Positions 56,585-64,000 of a DNA stretch of 64,000 bases are shown here, one piece after another. Positions within the stretch are counted from its first letter, which is position 1, and each line of letters begins with the position of its first letter. Source of the stretch: a virus; IMG/VR virus record IMGVR_UViG_3300032093_000035, positions 48,403-112,402 of that record, one strand, 5' to 3'. A program made the position numbers and the translations under genes. The notes beneath the pieces were generated by a model. That model saw only the letters and a program-made list of their open reading frames with translations, was not told the origin of the DNA and did not search any database.

Positions 56585-56932
56585 TCATTTCCAAAAGAGC
56601 TGTATTAAAATCAATGCAAATGCTAATCCGAGAGACACTGCTGTTTTTAAATTGATGGCTTCATCCCGGAATACCCAGGTCATGATGGCAAACATAGTAA
56701 TACCAGTAACAAATGAAACAAATCGACCCGGCCAAAATGCACCGTCAAACCCGGTAACTGCAAATCGTGTTGCTTCCATAAACAACCAAGTGATTGGAAC
56801 ACCCATTAGCATAAGTGCCCATCGGTATGTTTTAGCCCATGGCCATATTAATGGTCCATTTGTTTGTATCCAAACGAAGCTTTGTCCTACTAAAAAAATT
56901 AATATGGAAAATATAATGTATTTATAGTTCAT
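56585..56932 (-). CDS. Four-pass membrane protein
   Basis: A 115-aa protein from MNYKYIIFSILIFLVGQSFV with four hydrophobic segments and a PWAK / FWPGRFVSF pattern. The layout matches a small integral membrane family I have seen in phages. It closes the lysis/two-component transcript. The start at 56932 is preferred because the longer frame would add a polar stretch before the first membrane segment. Function unknown. Confidence 0.65.
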   Translation of the reverse strand: MNYKYIIFSILIFLVGQSFVWIQTNGPLIWPWAKTYRWALMLMGVPITWLFMEATRFAVTGFDGAFWPGRFVSFVTGITMFAIMTWVFRDEAINLKTAVSLGLAFALILIQLFWK

Positions 56933-56970
56933 ATCATATAATATGAAATTTACTACAGAATTCAAAGTAA

Positions 56971-57543
56971 TTATTTATTAGAGTCAGATGCGTATTTAAC
57001 ACCCATGATAGTGCCGATGATACTAAAAGCATTTGTTAGCAATATACCAAACATATTACTCCACGTGCTACCAATGATCTGAGTATCTTTATTAACAAAC
57101 AATGCAACCATATATATAACGGTAGTTGTGACACCTACTCCGATTATGATAATAAGTGATATACGAACAATTAGATTGATTAACTCGAACTGAGTTCGTT
57201 TTTGTATCATGTCTAAACTGTCCATGGCGGCATCGCGGGCTGTTTCAGCATCACATTTGGATTGTTCTGCATCCGTTGCTGCTTGTTGAAGTTCTATCAT
57301 CAACTGTTGATTTTGTTCGTTTGATTCAACTAGTTGTTTGTTTTGATCTTGTATTTGTTTGGTTATTTCTAATCGTTTTCGTCGATTTTCTTTATCGCGG
57401 GTTGTGCATGTTTTTATATATGCATCAAACTCAATATCATCGGTTGAATCAATTAACTTTAGAATGTTGCCTTCTAGAGCTATATTTTTACGGGCATATA
57501 ACTCAATTAATTTTTGTTTAGTATTATCATCTAATACTATCAT
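56971..57543 (-). CDS. Coiled-coil membrane protein after the response regulator
   Basis: A 190-aa protein: helical polar start, a long coiled coil (residues 58-110, EITKQIQDQNKQLVESNEQN then QQLMIELQQAATDAEQS) and two C-terminal membrane segments (LIIIIGVGVTTTVIYMVALF and WSNMFGILLTNAFSIIGTIM). Its start overlaps the response-regulator stop (ATGA at 57540-57543). As the next gene in this transcript it may be the output or the sensor partner of the regulator, or a spanin-like protein. Confidence 0.7.
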   Translation of the reverse strand: MIVLDDNTKQKLIELYARKNIALEGNILKLIDSTDDIEFDAYIKTCTTRDKENRRKRLEITKQIQDQNKQLVESNEQNQQLMIELQQAATDAEQSKCDAETARDAAMDSLDMIQKRTQFELINLIVRISLIIIIGVGVTTTVIYMVALFVNKDTQIIGSTWSNMFGILLTNAFSIIGTIMGVKYASDSNK

Positions 57544-57977
57544 CGATACACTTTAAATGGGGCAGTGCGTGCTTTATACCCGTCATAGTCTGCGCGGAAT
57601 TGTTCTAAACGAGGTTCGATATCATCTGACTTAATTATCCAAAACTGTGCGCCGGCTTGAATTGCCTTTGCTTGTTCTTCTGGTTCATTTGATGATGAGA
57701 TGATTCCAATAACCACGTTATTACCATACTCAAAATTAATTTTTCTGATAAGTTCGATACCATCAAACGAACTACCAATAATATTCAAGTCAACAAATAC
57801 ACATTCGGGTTTATCGTTAGCATCGCCACTTTGAAACCATTTTTGAAACAGTTTTGCTGCTTCGTCGGAACTATTTAATGAGTTTAAAGACAAACTTATA
57901 TCGAGCAATGAACATGCATCTTCAAATACTAAGTGGAATAAATCTTCATCATCTACCAATAAAATTGAATCAATCAT
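57540..57977 (-). CDS. Stand-alone response regulator
   Basis: A 145-aa receiver domain with SILLVDDEDLFH (acidic pocket, residues 4-15), CVFVDLNIIGSSFDG (phospho-acceptor Asp near residue 63), GIISSSNEPEE (Ser/Thr position) and FWIIKSDD (Lys position). There is no DNA-binding or enzymatic output domain, so it must act by protein contact. Its start overlaps the kinase stop by 8 bases, a strong sign that the two work together. Confidence 0.88.
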   Translation of the reverse strand: MIDSILLVDDEDLFHLVFEDACSLLDISLSLNSLNSSDEAAKLFQKWFQSGDANDKPECVFVDLNIIGSSFDGIELIRKINFEYGNNVVIGIISSSNEPEEQAKAIQAGAQFWIIKSDDIEPRLEQFRADYDGYKARTAPFKVYR

Positions 57978-59583
57978 TTTTGCTTTCCTTTATTTTTATT
58001 TTCATTTTTGTGCCTGTTTCATTTTTTTCACAGGTAATATTAAATCCATGTTCTTCTAAAATAGCAACACAAATATTTAAACCCAAACCAGTTCCAGCTT
58101 CAGTTTGGCCTTCTTTCCGAGTATATGGTTTTGATAAATGATCAAAATCTTTTTGTGTAATACCTCTACCATTATCTTGAACGTAAATGGTATCATCATC
58201 GGAATATATTTTAACAAACTTAGTGTCAGAATCATTATACTTTAAACCGTTTCTAATCAAGTTATCCAATGCTGTACAGAACAATGCTTCGTTTACTTCG
58301 ATGGTTGGTAACTGGTCGATAATAACTTGACTACTGTATGCAGTTGATGACAAGTAATCGGATAATATCATTTTCAAATCACATTCAGCTTTATTTAGTA
58401 CAACATCTTTTTTTACGAGATTGGTAAATTCATATACACCTTTATACACTTTTTGTGAATGTTTCAATCCTTCTTTAATCATGCGGATTGGGGCTTCAAT
58501 TTTTAATGAACTAATATCATCAGAACTTAATCTTCTTTCTAACGAACTAAGTCCCCTAGGCATATACGTATTAATACCTGAATGCATATCGTGTCTTAAT
58601 ATCTTAGCTGCGTGTTCTAGATACGTATTTTTCTTTTCAATCTCTTTCTTTTGTTCATATGAATCGGTAATATTAGTAGCAATTTTCAATATGCGATATA
58701 TCTTGCCGTCCATTCCGATAATTGGATTATAAGTTGATTGTAAATACACTAAAGAGCCATCTTTTTTAACTCTTGTAATTTCACCGGTAAATAATATACC
58801 GTCATTTAGTTTTTTCCAAAAAAGAGCATATTCTTCACTGTTAAAATGTGTGTCGTCTATAAATATTCTGTGGTGTTTTCCGACTAGTTCATCAGCTGAA
58901 TCATATCCCATGGTTGTTAAAAACAAGTCATTAGCAAAAATAATGTTACCTTCTAAATCAAATTCAATAACTGCGTTAGATTTATTTATGGCATTCATTC
59001 TATTACGAATTTCTACTTCTTTTTTCTTAAGCTCCGTAACGTCTTGTCGTATTGATGAAAACCCTTCTAAATTGCCATGTTTATCAAATCGGGCTCTAAT
59101 GTATGTGTCGACATAATATAGGTCACCTGTTTTTGTTTTGTTGGTGACAATTGCATTCCATATCTCACCTTTCATCACTGTTTCATACATCTTACCCCAG
59201 TACCCATCGGGTTGTAGACCAGAGTTTACGATGATATGATCTTTACCGATAACCTCATCTAAAGACCATCCTGATACTTCTTCAAATTTTTTATTAACGT
59301 ATGTTATTTTACCAGTTTTATCAGCAATTGAAATAATTGCAGCTGTGTCAATAAACTCATCAGTATCTTTTATTTTTTTTAATAAAGTACTTGTTATATC
59401 AGCTGCGTGTGATTTCATTAAAAAATAAAATAGTGGTAAGAACACTAAAAAACACACAATTTCAATTCCGCGTGTAATGTAACTAGAATCTAATACTGAA
59501 AAGAATACTAAACCTTTTGTTATAGCAAAAACTACTAATGTTACTATGGTAATACCTTTAAGTATTTTATGTAAACTAATCAT
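57970..59583 (-). CDS. Membrane PAS-domain histidine kinase
   Basis: A 537-aa kinase. Two membrane segments at residues 8-65 (GITIVTLVVFAITKGLVFFS and IEIVCFLVFLPLFYFL), two PAS domains (about 80-190 and 200-320; WSLDEVIGKDHIIVNSG, TYNPIIGMDGKIYRIL), then dimerisation with LRHDMHSGINTYMP holding the phospho-acceptor His near residue 345, and a HATPase domain with LIRNGLKYND (N box), VQDNGRGIT (G1) and AGTGLGLNIC (G2). A complete, apparently functional kinase. Its start is 1 bp from the holin stop. The PAS pair suggests a redox, light or small-molecule signal. Confidence 0.92.
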   Translation of the reverse strand: MISLHKILKGITIVTLVVFAITKGLVFFSVLDSSYITRGIEIVCFLVFLPLFYFLMKSHAADITSTLLKKIKDTDEFIDTAAIISIADKTGKITYVNKKFEEVSGWSLDEVIGKDHIIVNSGLQPDGYWGKMYETVMKGEIWNAIVTNKTKTGDLYYVDTYIRARFDKHGNLEGFSSIRQDVTELKKKEVEIRNRMNAINKSNAVIEFDLEGNIIFANDLFLTTMGYDSADELVGKHHRIFIDDTHFNSEEYALFWKKLNDGILFTGEITRVKKDGSLVYLQSTYNPIIGMDGKIYRILKIATNITDSYEQKKEIEKKNTYLEHAAKILRHDMHSGINTYMPRGLSSLERRLSSDDISSLKIEAPIRMIKEGLKHSQKVYKGVYEFTNLVKKDVVLNKAECDLKMILSDYLSSTAYSSQVIIDQLPTIEVNEALFCTALDNLIRNGLKYNDSDTKFVKIYSDDDTIYVQDNGRGITQKDFDHLSKPYTRKEGQTEAGTGLGLNICVAILEEHGFNITCEKNETGTKMKIKIKESKND

Positions 59584-60000
59584 TTATCGTATACCTTTAT
59601 GCTTATCTAATGCATCTAGAATTTGATTAAGAACTGGTGCTTTTATAAACCCTGCCATCGATGCATTTTTAAGTGTACTGATAATTTGTAATATAATGAA
59701 TGGAATTAAAATTGTTTCACTTAACCAAGAAGTTCCTGGATATCCTTTTTCTACAGACAGCAACACCGTTAAAATTATAATCCATGTTGCGGCTGTTCGA
59801 AGTACTTTGATTGCTTTACATGTTTGAAAACCTTCTCGCTTTATTCCAGCAATTACACCAAAAAACCCATCGACAAACACTACTGCAATTAATGCTAGAT
59901 ATTGCTCGTAATAGTCGATAGATAGATTAAAAAAATACGAACATATAAATGATATCATGGTCGTTGTGGATAATATTATTGCTAGAGCGGTTGTTTTCAT
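59584..60000 (-). CDS. Holin-like membrane protein
   Basis: A 138-aa protein with three to four hydrophobic segments (ALAIILSTTTMISFICSYFF, YLALIAVVFVDGFFGVIAGI with an aromatic-Asp-Gly-Phe motif, and ILIPFIILQIISTL). The FVDGFFGVIAGIKREG pattern is like the phage holin family 4. It would form membrane lesions that release lysozyme. Its start overlaps the stop of the L,D-transpeptidase-like gene (ATGA). Confidence 0.75.
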   Translation of the reverse strand: MKTTALAIILSTTTMISFICSYFFNLSIDYYEQYLALIAVVFVDGFFGVIAGIKREGFQTCKAIKVLRTAATWIIILTVLLSVEKGYPGTSWLSETILIPFIILQIISTLKNASMAGFIKAPVLNQILDALDKHKGIR

Positions 60001-60791
60001 TTTATATCTGAAGATTCAATTAAAGTATATGAAAATTTATTACCATTTGCTGTTTTAGCTTTGCGACAAATTGACATAAACTCTTCAAAATCAGCAGAAC
60101 GTTTAAATACCTGGCAGCCTTCCGACCAATTTTCTACATATGTTGAATCAGCGCCGGCTTTATGAATGTTGATTCCAAATACACCTTCTTGAATTGATTT
60201 TTCATCATATACCATATCTTTGTTTGGATCGCGGAACACTTTAACTGGTTTGTTTTGTCCTAATGCTTCATACTTCCCGGCATGCAAACGCATTATGTGT
60301 GAATCGATATATTGTCCTTCTACTAAACGAGCAACACCAGCTTTGTTTCCATACTGCATTACGCCTTTTGTTCCTGGATCGGTTGTTGCTGACCAACAAT
60401 GGAATTTTTCTTCTCCGTTTACGGTGTAAGATACTGTAATGTGATCATCGAATAGATTGGTTACTTTCTGTCCAGTTGCTGAATTACGAACTCCGATTAT
60501 ATTTAAAACATAATCGTTGCCATCAAACCATTTATATCCTTTTGCTTTTACTGCTGACTCAATTTGGTCTTTTGTGTATTTTGAAACCGATGCTGGTTTT
60601 GCTTCTACAACGATTCCCATCTTAGCTAATGTTGCTGGGCCGACTACTCCATCTGCAGTTAATCCATTTTTAGTTTGCCACGCTTTAACTGCTTCTTCTG
60701 TTTTAGGTCCAAAATTTCCTACTGGATCTACACCTAATACTACTTGAATTTTTTTAACCGTCTCGTTGTTATCACCTTTTTTTAGTATCAT
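59997..60791 (-). CDS. Peptidoglycan-binding protein with L,D-transpeptidase-like domain
   Basis: A 264-aa protein. Residues 1-62 are a PG_binding_1 module (LKKGDNNETVKKIQVVLGVD, then FGPKTEEAVKAWQTKNGLTA). Residues 90-264 have VSYTVNGEEKFHCW early and FGINIHKAGADSTYVENWSE followed by GCQVF, which matches the YkuD catalytic H..G..S.GC arrangement. It should bind the cell wall and cut or exchange peptide cross-links. It sits between lysozyme and holin. Confidence 0.8.
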   Translation of the reverse strand: MILKKGDNNETVKKIQVVLGVDPVGNFGPKTEEAVKAWQTKNGLTADGVVGPATLAKMGIVVEAKPASVSKYTKDQIESAVKAKGYKWFDGNDYVLNIIGVRNSATGQKVTNLFDDHITVSYTVNGEEKFHCWSATTDPGTKGVMQYGNKAGVARLVEGQYIDSHIMRLHAGKYEALGQNKPVKVFRDPNKDMVYDEKSIQEGVFGINIHKAGADSTYVENWSEGCQVFKRSADFEEFMSICRKAKTANGNKFSYTLIESSDIK

Positions 60792-60818
60792 AAAACTATC
60801 CTTATTCGTAATTGTTGT

Positions 60819-61280
60819 TTAATCTTTCTTAAAATATAAATTTGCTTCTGCTTCGCGGCGACGAACTAGACCCCTTAACACGCGGCCTCCTGCCTTTGTC
60901 CATTTCATGAACTCAGCTCGGATAGTTTCGTCTGACGGATCAGCATTAACTTTTTTTAATAATGTTGATGATTTTAGGTTTGCTGGACCTAGATTGTAGG
61001 CAAATGATACTAATGCATCGAATTGATTCTGATTGATGTCATCTCGACAATATGAATCTACATACTGCTCAAAACTTGCTAACATGCTTTTCAATAAGTC
61101 TGTGCCATGGACTTCCGTGATTGGAGTATCGGACATTGTTACTTTTTTACCACCTGGATAAAAAGTTGCGCCGTAACCAATAGTAGGAATTCCTGCAGGG
61201 CACTTATAAGGTGCTGCGCGGAACCCTTCCATTGTTTTGATTATTTCAATTCCGGCCGTTCCTGTTTTTGTAATTTTCAT
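60819..61280 (-). CDS. Endolysin, GH24 lysozyme
   Basis: A 153-aa phage lysozyme. TMEGFRAAPYKCPAGIPTIG carries the catalytic Glu and, nine and fifteen residues on, Cys and Thr in place of the T4 Asp and Thr (E-8-C-5-T form). FDALVSFAYNLGPANLKSST and GRVLRGLVRRREAEANLYF complete the family pattern. It hydrolyses the glycan chain. No signal peptide, so it needs the holin for release. Confidence 0.92.
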   Translation of the reverse strand: MKITKTGTAGIEIIKTMEGFRAAPYKCPAGIPTIGYGATFYPGGKKVTMSDTPITEVHGTDLLKSMLASFEQYVDSYCRDDINQNQFDALVSFAYNLGPANLKSSTLLKKVNADPSDETIRAEFMKWTKAGGRVLRGLVRRREAEANLYFKKD

Positions 61281-61298
61281 GACTGTTTAAACCTTTAT

Positions 61299-61517
61299 TT
61301 ATTTTTTCATTAAAAACTTTTCAGCTACATTACCAGCAATACAGATAATTACAATAGTTTTAACTGCGTCTACTAGGTCTGTAGATGGTTTAATTGATTC
61401 ATGTGAATATGAATTTAACACCATGGTAACAGAAATAAATAGGAATCCTAAAAATGCAATAACTCGTTTCATTGAGGTGTCTCCACCGGTAAACATTTCT
61501 TTGATAAAATTTTTCAT
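61299..61517 (-). CDS. Small two-pass membrane protein in the lysis region
   Basis: A 72-aa protein (MKNFIKEMFTGGDTSMKRVI) with segments VIAFLGFLFISVTMVLNSYS and TIVIICIAGNVAEKFLMKK. It lies directly upstream of the lysozyme and may be a second holin or antiholin. A late-type motif precedes its start. Confidence 0.6.
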   Translation of the reverse strand: MKNFIKEMFTGGDTSMKRVIAFLGFLFISVTMVLNSYSHESIKPSTDLVDAVKTIVIICIAGNVAEKFLMKK

Positions 61518-61575
61518 GTAGTTACCTTCTTATACTTCAAGTATAAATATCAGTAACTCAAATTTAATTGCAGTA

Positions 61576-62430
61576 TTATTCTTCAGAAACTGCTCGACCT
61601 ATTTGTCTAGTCCAATCTAGGTCTGTGCGCACTATAACATTTTTAGTCATTGCGGCTACTAACATTGTTCTGTCGACACCTAGTTGGTTTGCAAGATATG
61701 CTAACGCAGCTATGTCTTTAGGAAAACAATGCCCCCCAAAACCAAAATCGCCATCATGGCCAGGAACTGACCAATGTGAATTGCCCAATCGATCATCATA
61801 ACGGGCATATTCGATTACTTTATCATAATCAATGTTTAAACCTTGGCAGATCTGATACATTTCGTTTGCAAATGAAATTTTTGTGGCTAAGAATGTATTA
61901 GTTACATACTTGATCATTTCAGCAATGGTACTGCTTGTTTTAATGATTGGCACTTTAGGAAATGCCTTTTCAAAATATCGTTTAACAATTGTAGTAGCAG
62001 AGTTAGGTCCTCCGAGTATGATTCGATTTTGATTTTTATAATCATCAACTGCGTTAGACTCTGTTAAGAACTCTGGATTAAACACAATATCCAATTCAGT
62101 GTATAATTTATTTAATCGATCTGTTGTTCCTGGTGGAATAGTAGACTTAACAACTACAATATAATTTTTCTTATTGTATGCAATTACGTTGTTTTGAATT
62201 TCTGTTAGTGCAACATTTAAAATTTTTAAATCACATTCACCAGATTTCATCATCGGAGTAGGAACACATACAAATGCAATATCAGTGTTTAAAACTACAT
62301 CTTCGATGCCGTTAACATTGCGAAATTTGTTTCCATCTTTATCATATGCTTTAATATCAAATACATGTTGCATTCCTAATCGCACAGCATTTCCTACAAA
62401 CCCCTGGCCAATAATTCCTAATGTATTCAT
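61576..62430 (-). CDS. UDP-sugar 6-dehydrogenase-like, shortened
   Basis: A 284-aa protein with an N-terminal Rossmann fold (LGIIGQGFVGNAVRLGM), PTPMMKSGECDL, VVKSTIPPGTT, EMIKYVTNTFLATKISFANE and the catalytic GFGGHCFPKD near residue 237 with its Cys. The family normally continues for about 150 more residues with a C-terminal domain, missing here. It may make or modify a sugar acid or form part of a short phage version. It is coupled to the epimerase gene upstream. Confidence 0.85.
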   Translation of the reverse strand: MNTLGIIGQGFVGNAVRLGMQHVFDIKAYDKDGNKFRNVNGIEDVVLNTDIAFVCVPTPMMKSGECDLKILNVALTEIQNNVIAYNKKNYIVVVKSTIPPGTTDRLNKLYTELDIVFNPEFLTESNAVDDYKNQNRIILGGPNSATTIVKRYFEKAFPKVPIIKTSSTIAEMIKYVTNTFLATKISFANEMYQICQGLNIDYDKVIEYARYDDRLGNSHWSVPGHDGDFGFGGHCFPKDIAALAYLANQLGVDRTMLVAAMTKNVIVRTDLDWTRQIGRAVSEE

Positions 62431-62431
62431 A

Positions 62432-63289
62432 TTACAATCCGTTAATATATTGCTTTAATTTATCTGTCGGTGTCCAATTTAATAATTCTAACGCTACATC
62501 TCGTTCACGTAATGTTATACGATAGTTTCCTTTTTGATCTGGTAAATATGTTGTTGTGCAATTGAACTTCTCTATAAACATGGCTGCTACTTCATTCATT
62601 GAATAATTTACTCCAGTACCCAATTCCCACGCATCCTCGATATAATGTTCAGTTTCCATGATTCGAATCAATCCATCAACAATGTGGTCTACATGTGTGA
62701 AATCTCTGCGCTGTTCGCCATCACCAATAATAGTAATTGGTTGTCCGTCTCGTACTTGTTTTCTCCAAATTCCAATCACAGCTGCATAGTCGCCATCCAC
62801 AATTTCATTTGGTCCATACACATTGTAAAATCTTGCAATCTGCACTTTAAGTCCATAACACTCTTCATACATCTTACAAATTTCTTCTCCTAAGAACTTG
62901 CTTAAAGCATATGGTGAAATCCTAGGATTATGCCAACGGGATGATGATCCTGCATACACAACCTTTGCATCCGTATGTCTAGCATATTCTAAAACTTTGA
63001 AAGTTCCTGTTGTGTTTGCGTCATATGTTTCTAATGGTAGTTTAAATGATATTTGAATACGTGCAACTGCAGCAATATGGAATATAACATCAAATTTATC
63101 AACTGCTGGATTAAATATATTATCAATGTTATTAACATCATCTATAATGTATTTAACATTCTCTATTTTATTGTCCAATGTGCCGCAAGATAAATTGTCA
63201 ATACATGTTACGCCATGTCCTAATGCAACCAATTGTTTACATAAGTTTGAGCCAATAAAGCCTAGCCCACCTGTTACTAAAATTTTCAT
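62432..63289 (-). CDS. NAD-dependent sugar epimerase/dehydratase
   Basis: A 285-aa extended SDR enzyme: ILVTGGLGFIGSNLCKQL (GxxGxxG), IFHIAAVARIQISF, AGSSSRWHNPRISPYALSKF with the catalytic YxxxK, and RFYNVYGPNEIVDGDYAAVI. It is nearly full length. Together with the dehydrogenase and glycosyltransferase it makes a sugar-nucleotide pathway, perhaps for capsid, fibre or host-surface glycans, or for modified DNA bases. Confidence 0.88.
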   Translation of the reverse strand: MKILVTGGLGFIGSNLCKQLVALGHGVTCIDNLSCGTLDNKIENVKYIIDDVNNIDNIFNPAVDKFDVIFHIAAVARIQISFKLPLETYDANTTGTFKVLEYARHTDAKVVYAGSSSRWHNPRISPYALSKFLGEEICKMYEECYGLKVQIARFYNVYGPNEIVDGDYAAVIGIWRKQVRDGQPITIIGDGEQRRDFTHVDHIVDGLIRIMETEHYIEDAWELGTGVNYSMNEVAAMFIEKFNCTTTYLPDQKGNYRITLRERDVALELLNWTPTDKLKQYINGL

Positions 63290-63299
63290 ATTCTAATTT

Positions 63300-64000
63300 C
63301 TATTTGTTTGTTATAAATTTTTTGTTTGTTAATGGATCGTGTCCTATGTATCCACCCCATTTGTATCGGGCATATTCATGGCCGGCTTGTTCTGCCAAGT
63401 TACGTTTCTCTCCATTTGCAGAAACTGCCGCAAAGTGATAAAAATGACAGTTCCATGTTCTTAGCATACGTAGTCCTGATAGTTGACATTTTAAAAAAAA
63501 GTCCCAATCGGCTACCATACCCATTTCATAATTTTCATCCCATCCGCCAACTCGAAGATAATCAAGCTTTGACATAAAGATAGGAAGTGTGGATCCACAT
63601 TCCTCAGTTTTATCCCCAGATGCATAATGATAATCAAACAACCAAAATGCTTCAAGATCGAATGATGCAATGTCAGTTCCTAAATTTTCTATAATAAACT
63701 GAGGAAACATACTAGGAAACGGTTCTACTTGATTAGGTGTTATTACAGCACCTTCTTGCCATTCTTCTTCCAATGTAGAATCCCAAAATCTTGGAAACAC
63801 GTTATCGTCATTAACAATAAGTATTTTATCATATCGCGAATTGTATACACCTAGATTAGTTCCCCGACATTGACCTGCATTTTGTTCTAAGTTCAATATA
63901 TCAATTGAATCTTTCCAACGGTCTAAGACCTCTTTATTCAAGTCATAGTACCCGTCTACAACAACGATAATCTGATTTTTATTGCATTGTCCTTCAATTG
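63300..64000 (-). CDS. GT2-type glycosyltransferase, N-terminus outside window
   Basis: The frame is open to the right edge of the window, reading IIVVVDGYYDLNKEVLDRWK before the first ATG-like codon, so the gene is cut by the edge. The visible region has the GT2 pattern: VVVDGYYD near the edge, CRGTNLGVYNSRYDKILIVN then DDNVFP (DxD-like), and GWDENYEMGMVADWDFFLKC. It transfers a sugar from a nucleotide donor. Part of the sugar operon. The rest is not visible. Confidence 0.8.
   Translation of the reverse strand, partial: IEGQCNKNQIIVVVDGYYDLNKEVLDRWKDSIDILNLEQNAGQCRGTNLGVYNSRYDKILIVNDDNVFPRFWDSTLEEEWQEGAVITPNQVEPFPSMFPQFIIENLGTDIASFDLEAFWLFDYHYASGDKTEECGSTLPIFMSKLDYLRVGGWDENYEMGMVADWDFFLKCQLSGLRMLRTWNCHFYHFAAVSANGEKRNLAEQAGHEYARYKWGGYIGHDPLTNKKFITNK

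Overview
This window looks like part of the genome of a large tailed phage of a Bacteroidota host, probably Flavobacteriia-like. Evidence for a phage: GH24 endolysin, holin-like proteins, tail-lysozyme protein, phage sigma factor, thymidylate synthase, ATP-dependent ligase, tRNA cluster, and many small genes packed on one strand. Evidence for the host: promoters fit the Bacteroidota pattern (TTG-like -33, TAnnTTTA-like -7) rather than -35/-10, and two secreted proteins end in type IX secretion sorting domains (type A and type B). No terminase, portal, capsid, tail-tube or polymerase gene was recognised, so this is only part of the genome.

Layout. 0-3.4 kb: three rightward genes for probable virion or injected proteins, flanked by two leftward paralogous secreted CAP-domain proteins. 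Nearly everything else runs leftward. 4-13.4 kb: late accessory genes, including a methyltransferase, a histone H1-like protein, a Dps-like protein, a 589-aa SGNH/tail-lysozyme/M15 protein, and a run of genes sharing an N-terminal tag of the form MIRLKxLLxE. 13.4-13.7 kb: non-coding stretch of G/C-run hairpins. 13.7-23 kb: dense early region of more than 25 small genes, most with their own nearly identical promoter, plus an AAA ATPase, a papain-like protein and a sigma-70 factor. GGATCC is strongly over-represented here. 23-24.3 kb: a probable non-coding RNA with its own promoter and terminator, then an array of 15 exact CTAAAAATA repeats around one small gene. 24.4-31.3 kb: DNA ligase, lytic transglycosylase, two metallophosphoesterases and small membrane proteins. 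31.3-35.7 kb: T9SS type B protein, a structured RNA candidate, and four tRNAs (Trp, Leu-UAA, Leu-UAG, Glu) with tRNA-like elements. 35.7-47.4 kb: thioesterase, acetyltransferase, ABC-exporter membrane half, tagged papain-like protein, ThyA, GroEL, CobT-like and CobS-like pair, T9SS type A protein. 47.4-57 kb: tagged metalloprotease, HNH nuclease, ClpS with a UVR-motif partner, fibre-like protein, nucleotidyltransferase/LETM1-like fusion, and an 837-aa virion-type protein. 57-61.5 kb: lysis region (lysozyme, L,D-transpeptidase-like protein, holin) fused into one operon with a histidine kinase and response regulator. 61.5-64 kb: sugar-nucleotide dehydrogenase, epimerase, and a glycosyltransferase cut by the window edge.

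Main ideas. (1) About ten otherwise unrelated proteins share a roughly 10-residue N-terminus ending in (L/I)xE, the same design as the T4 capsid-targeting sequence cut by the prohead protease; they may be packed in the head and injected. (2) The lysis operon holds a complete two-component pair. (3) The early region is a uniform set of single-gene units with two classes of upstream element. (4) Several structured RNAs lie outside the genes. All function calls come from motif recognition by eye; no searches were run.
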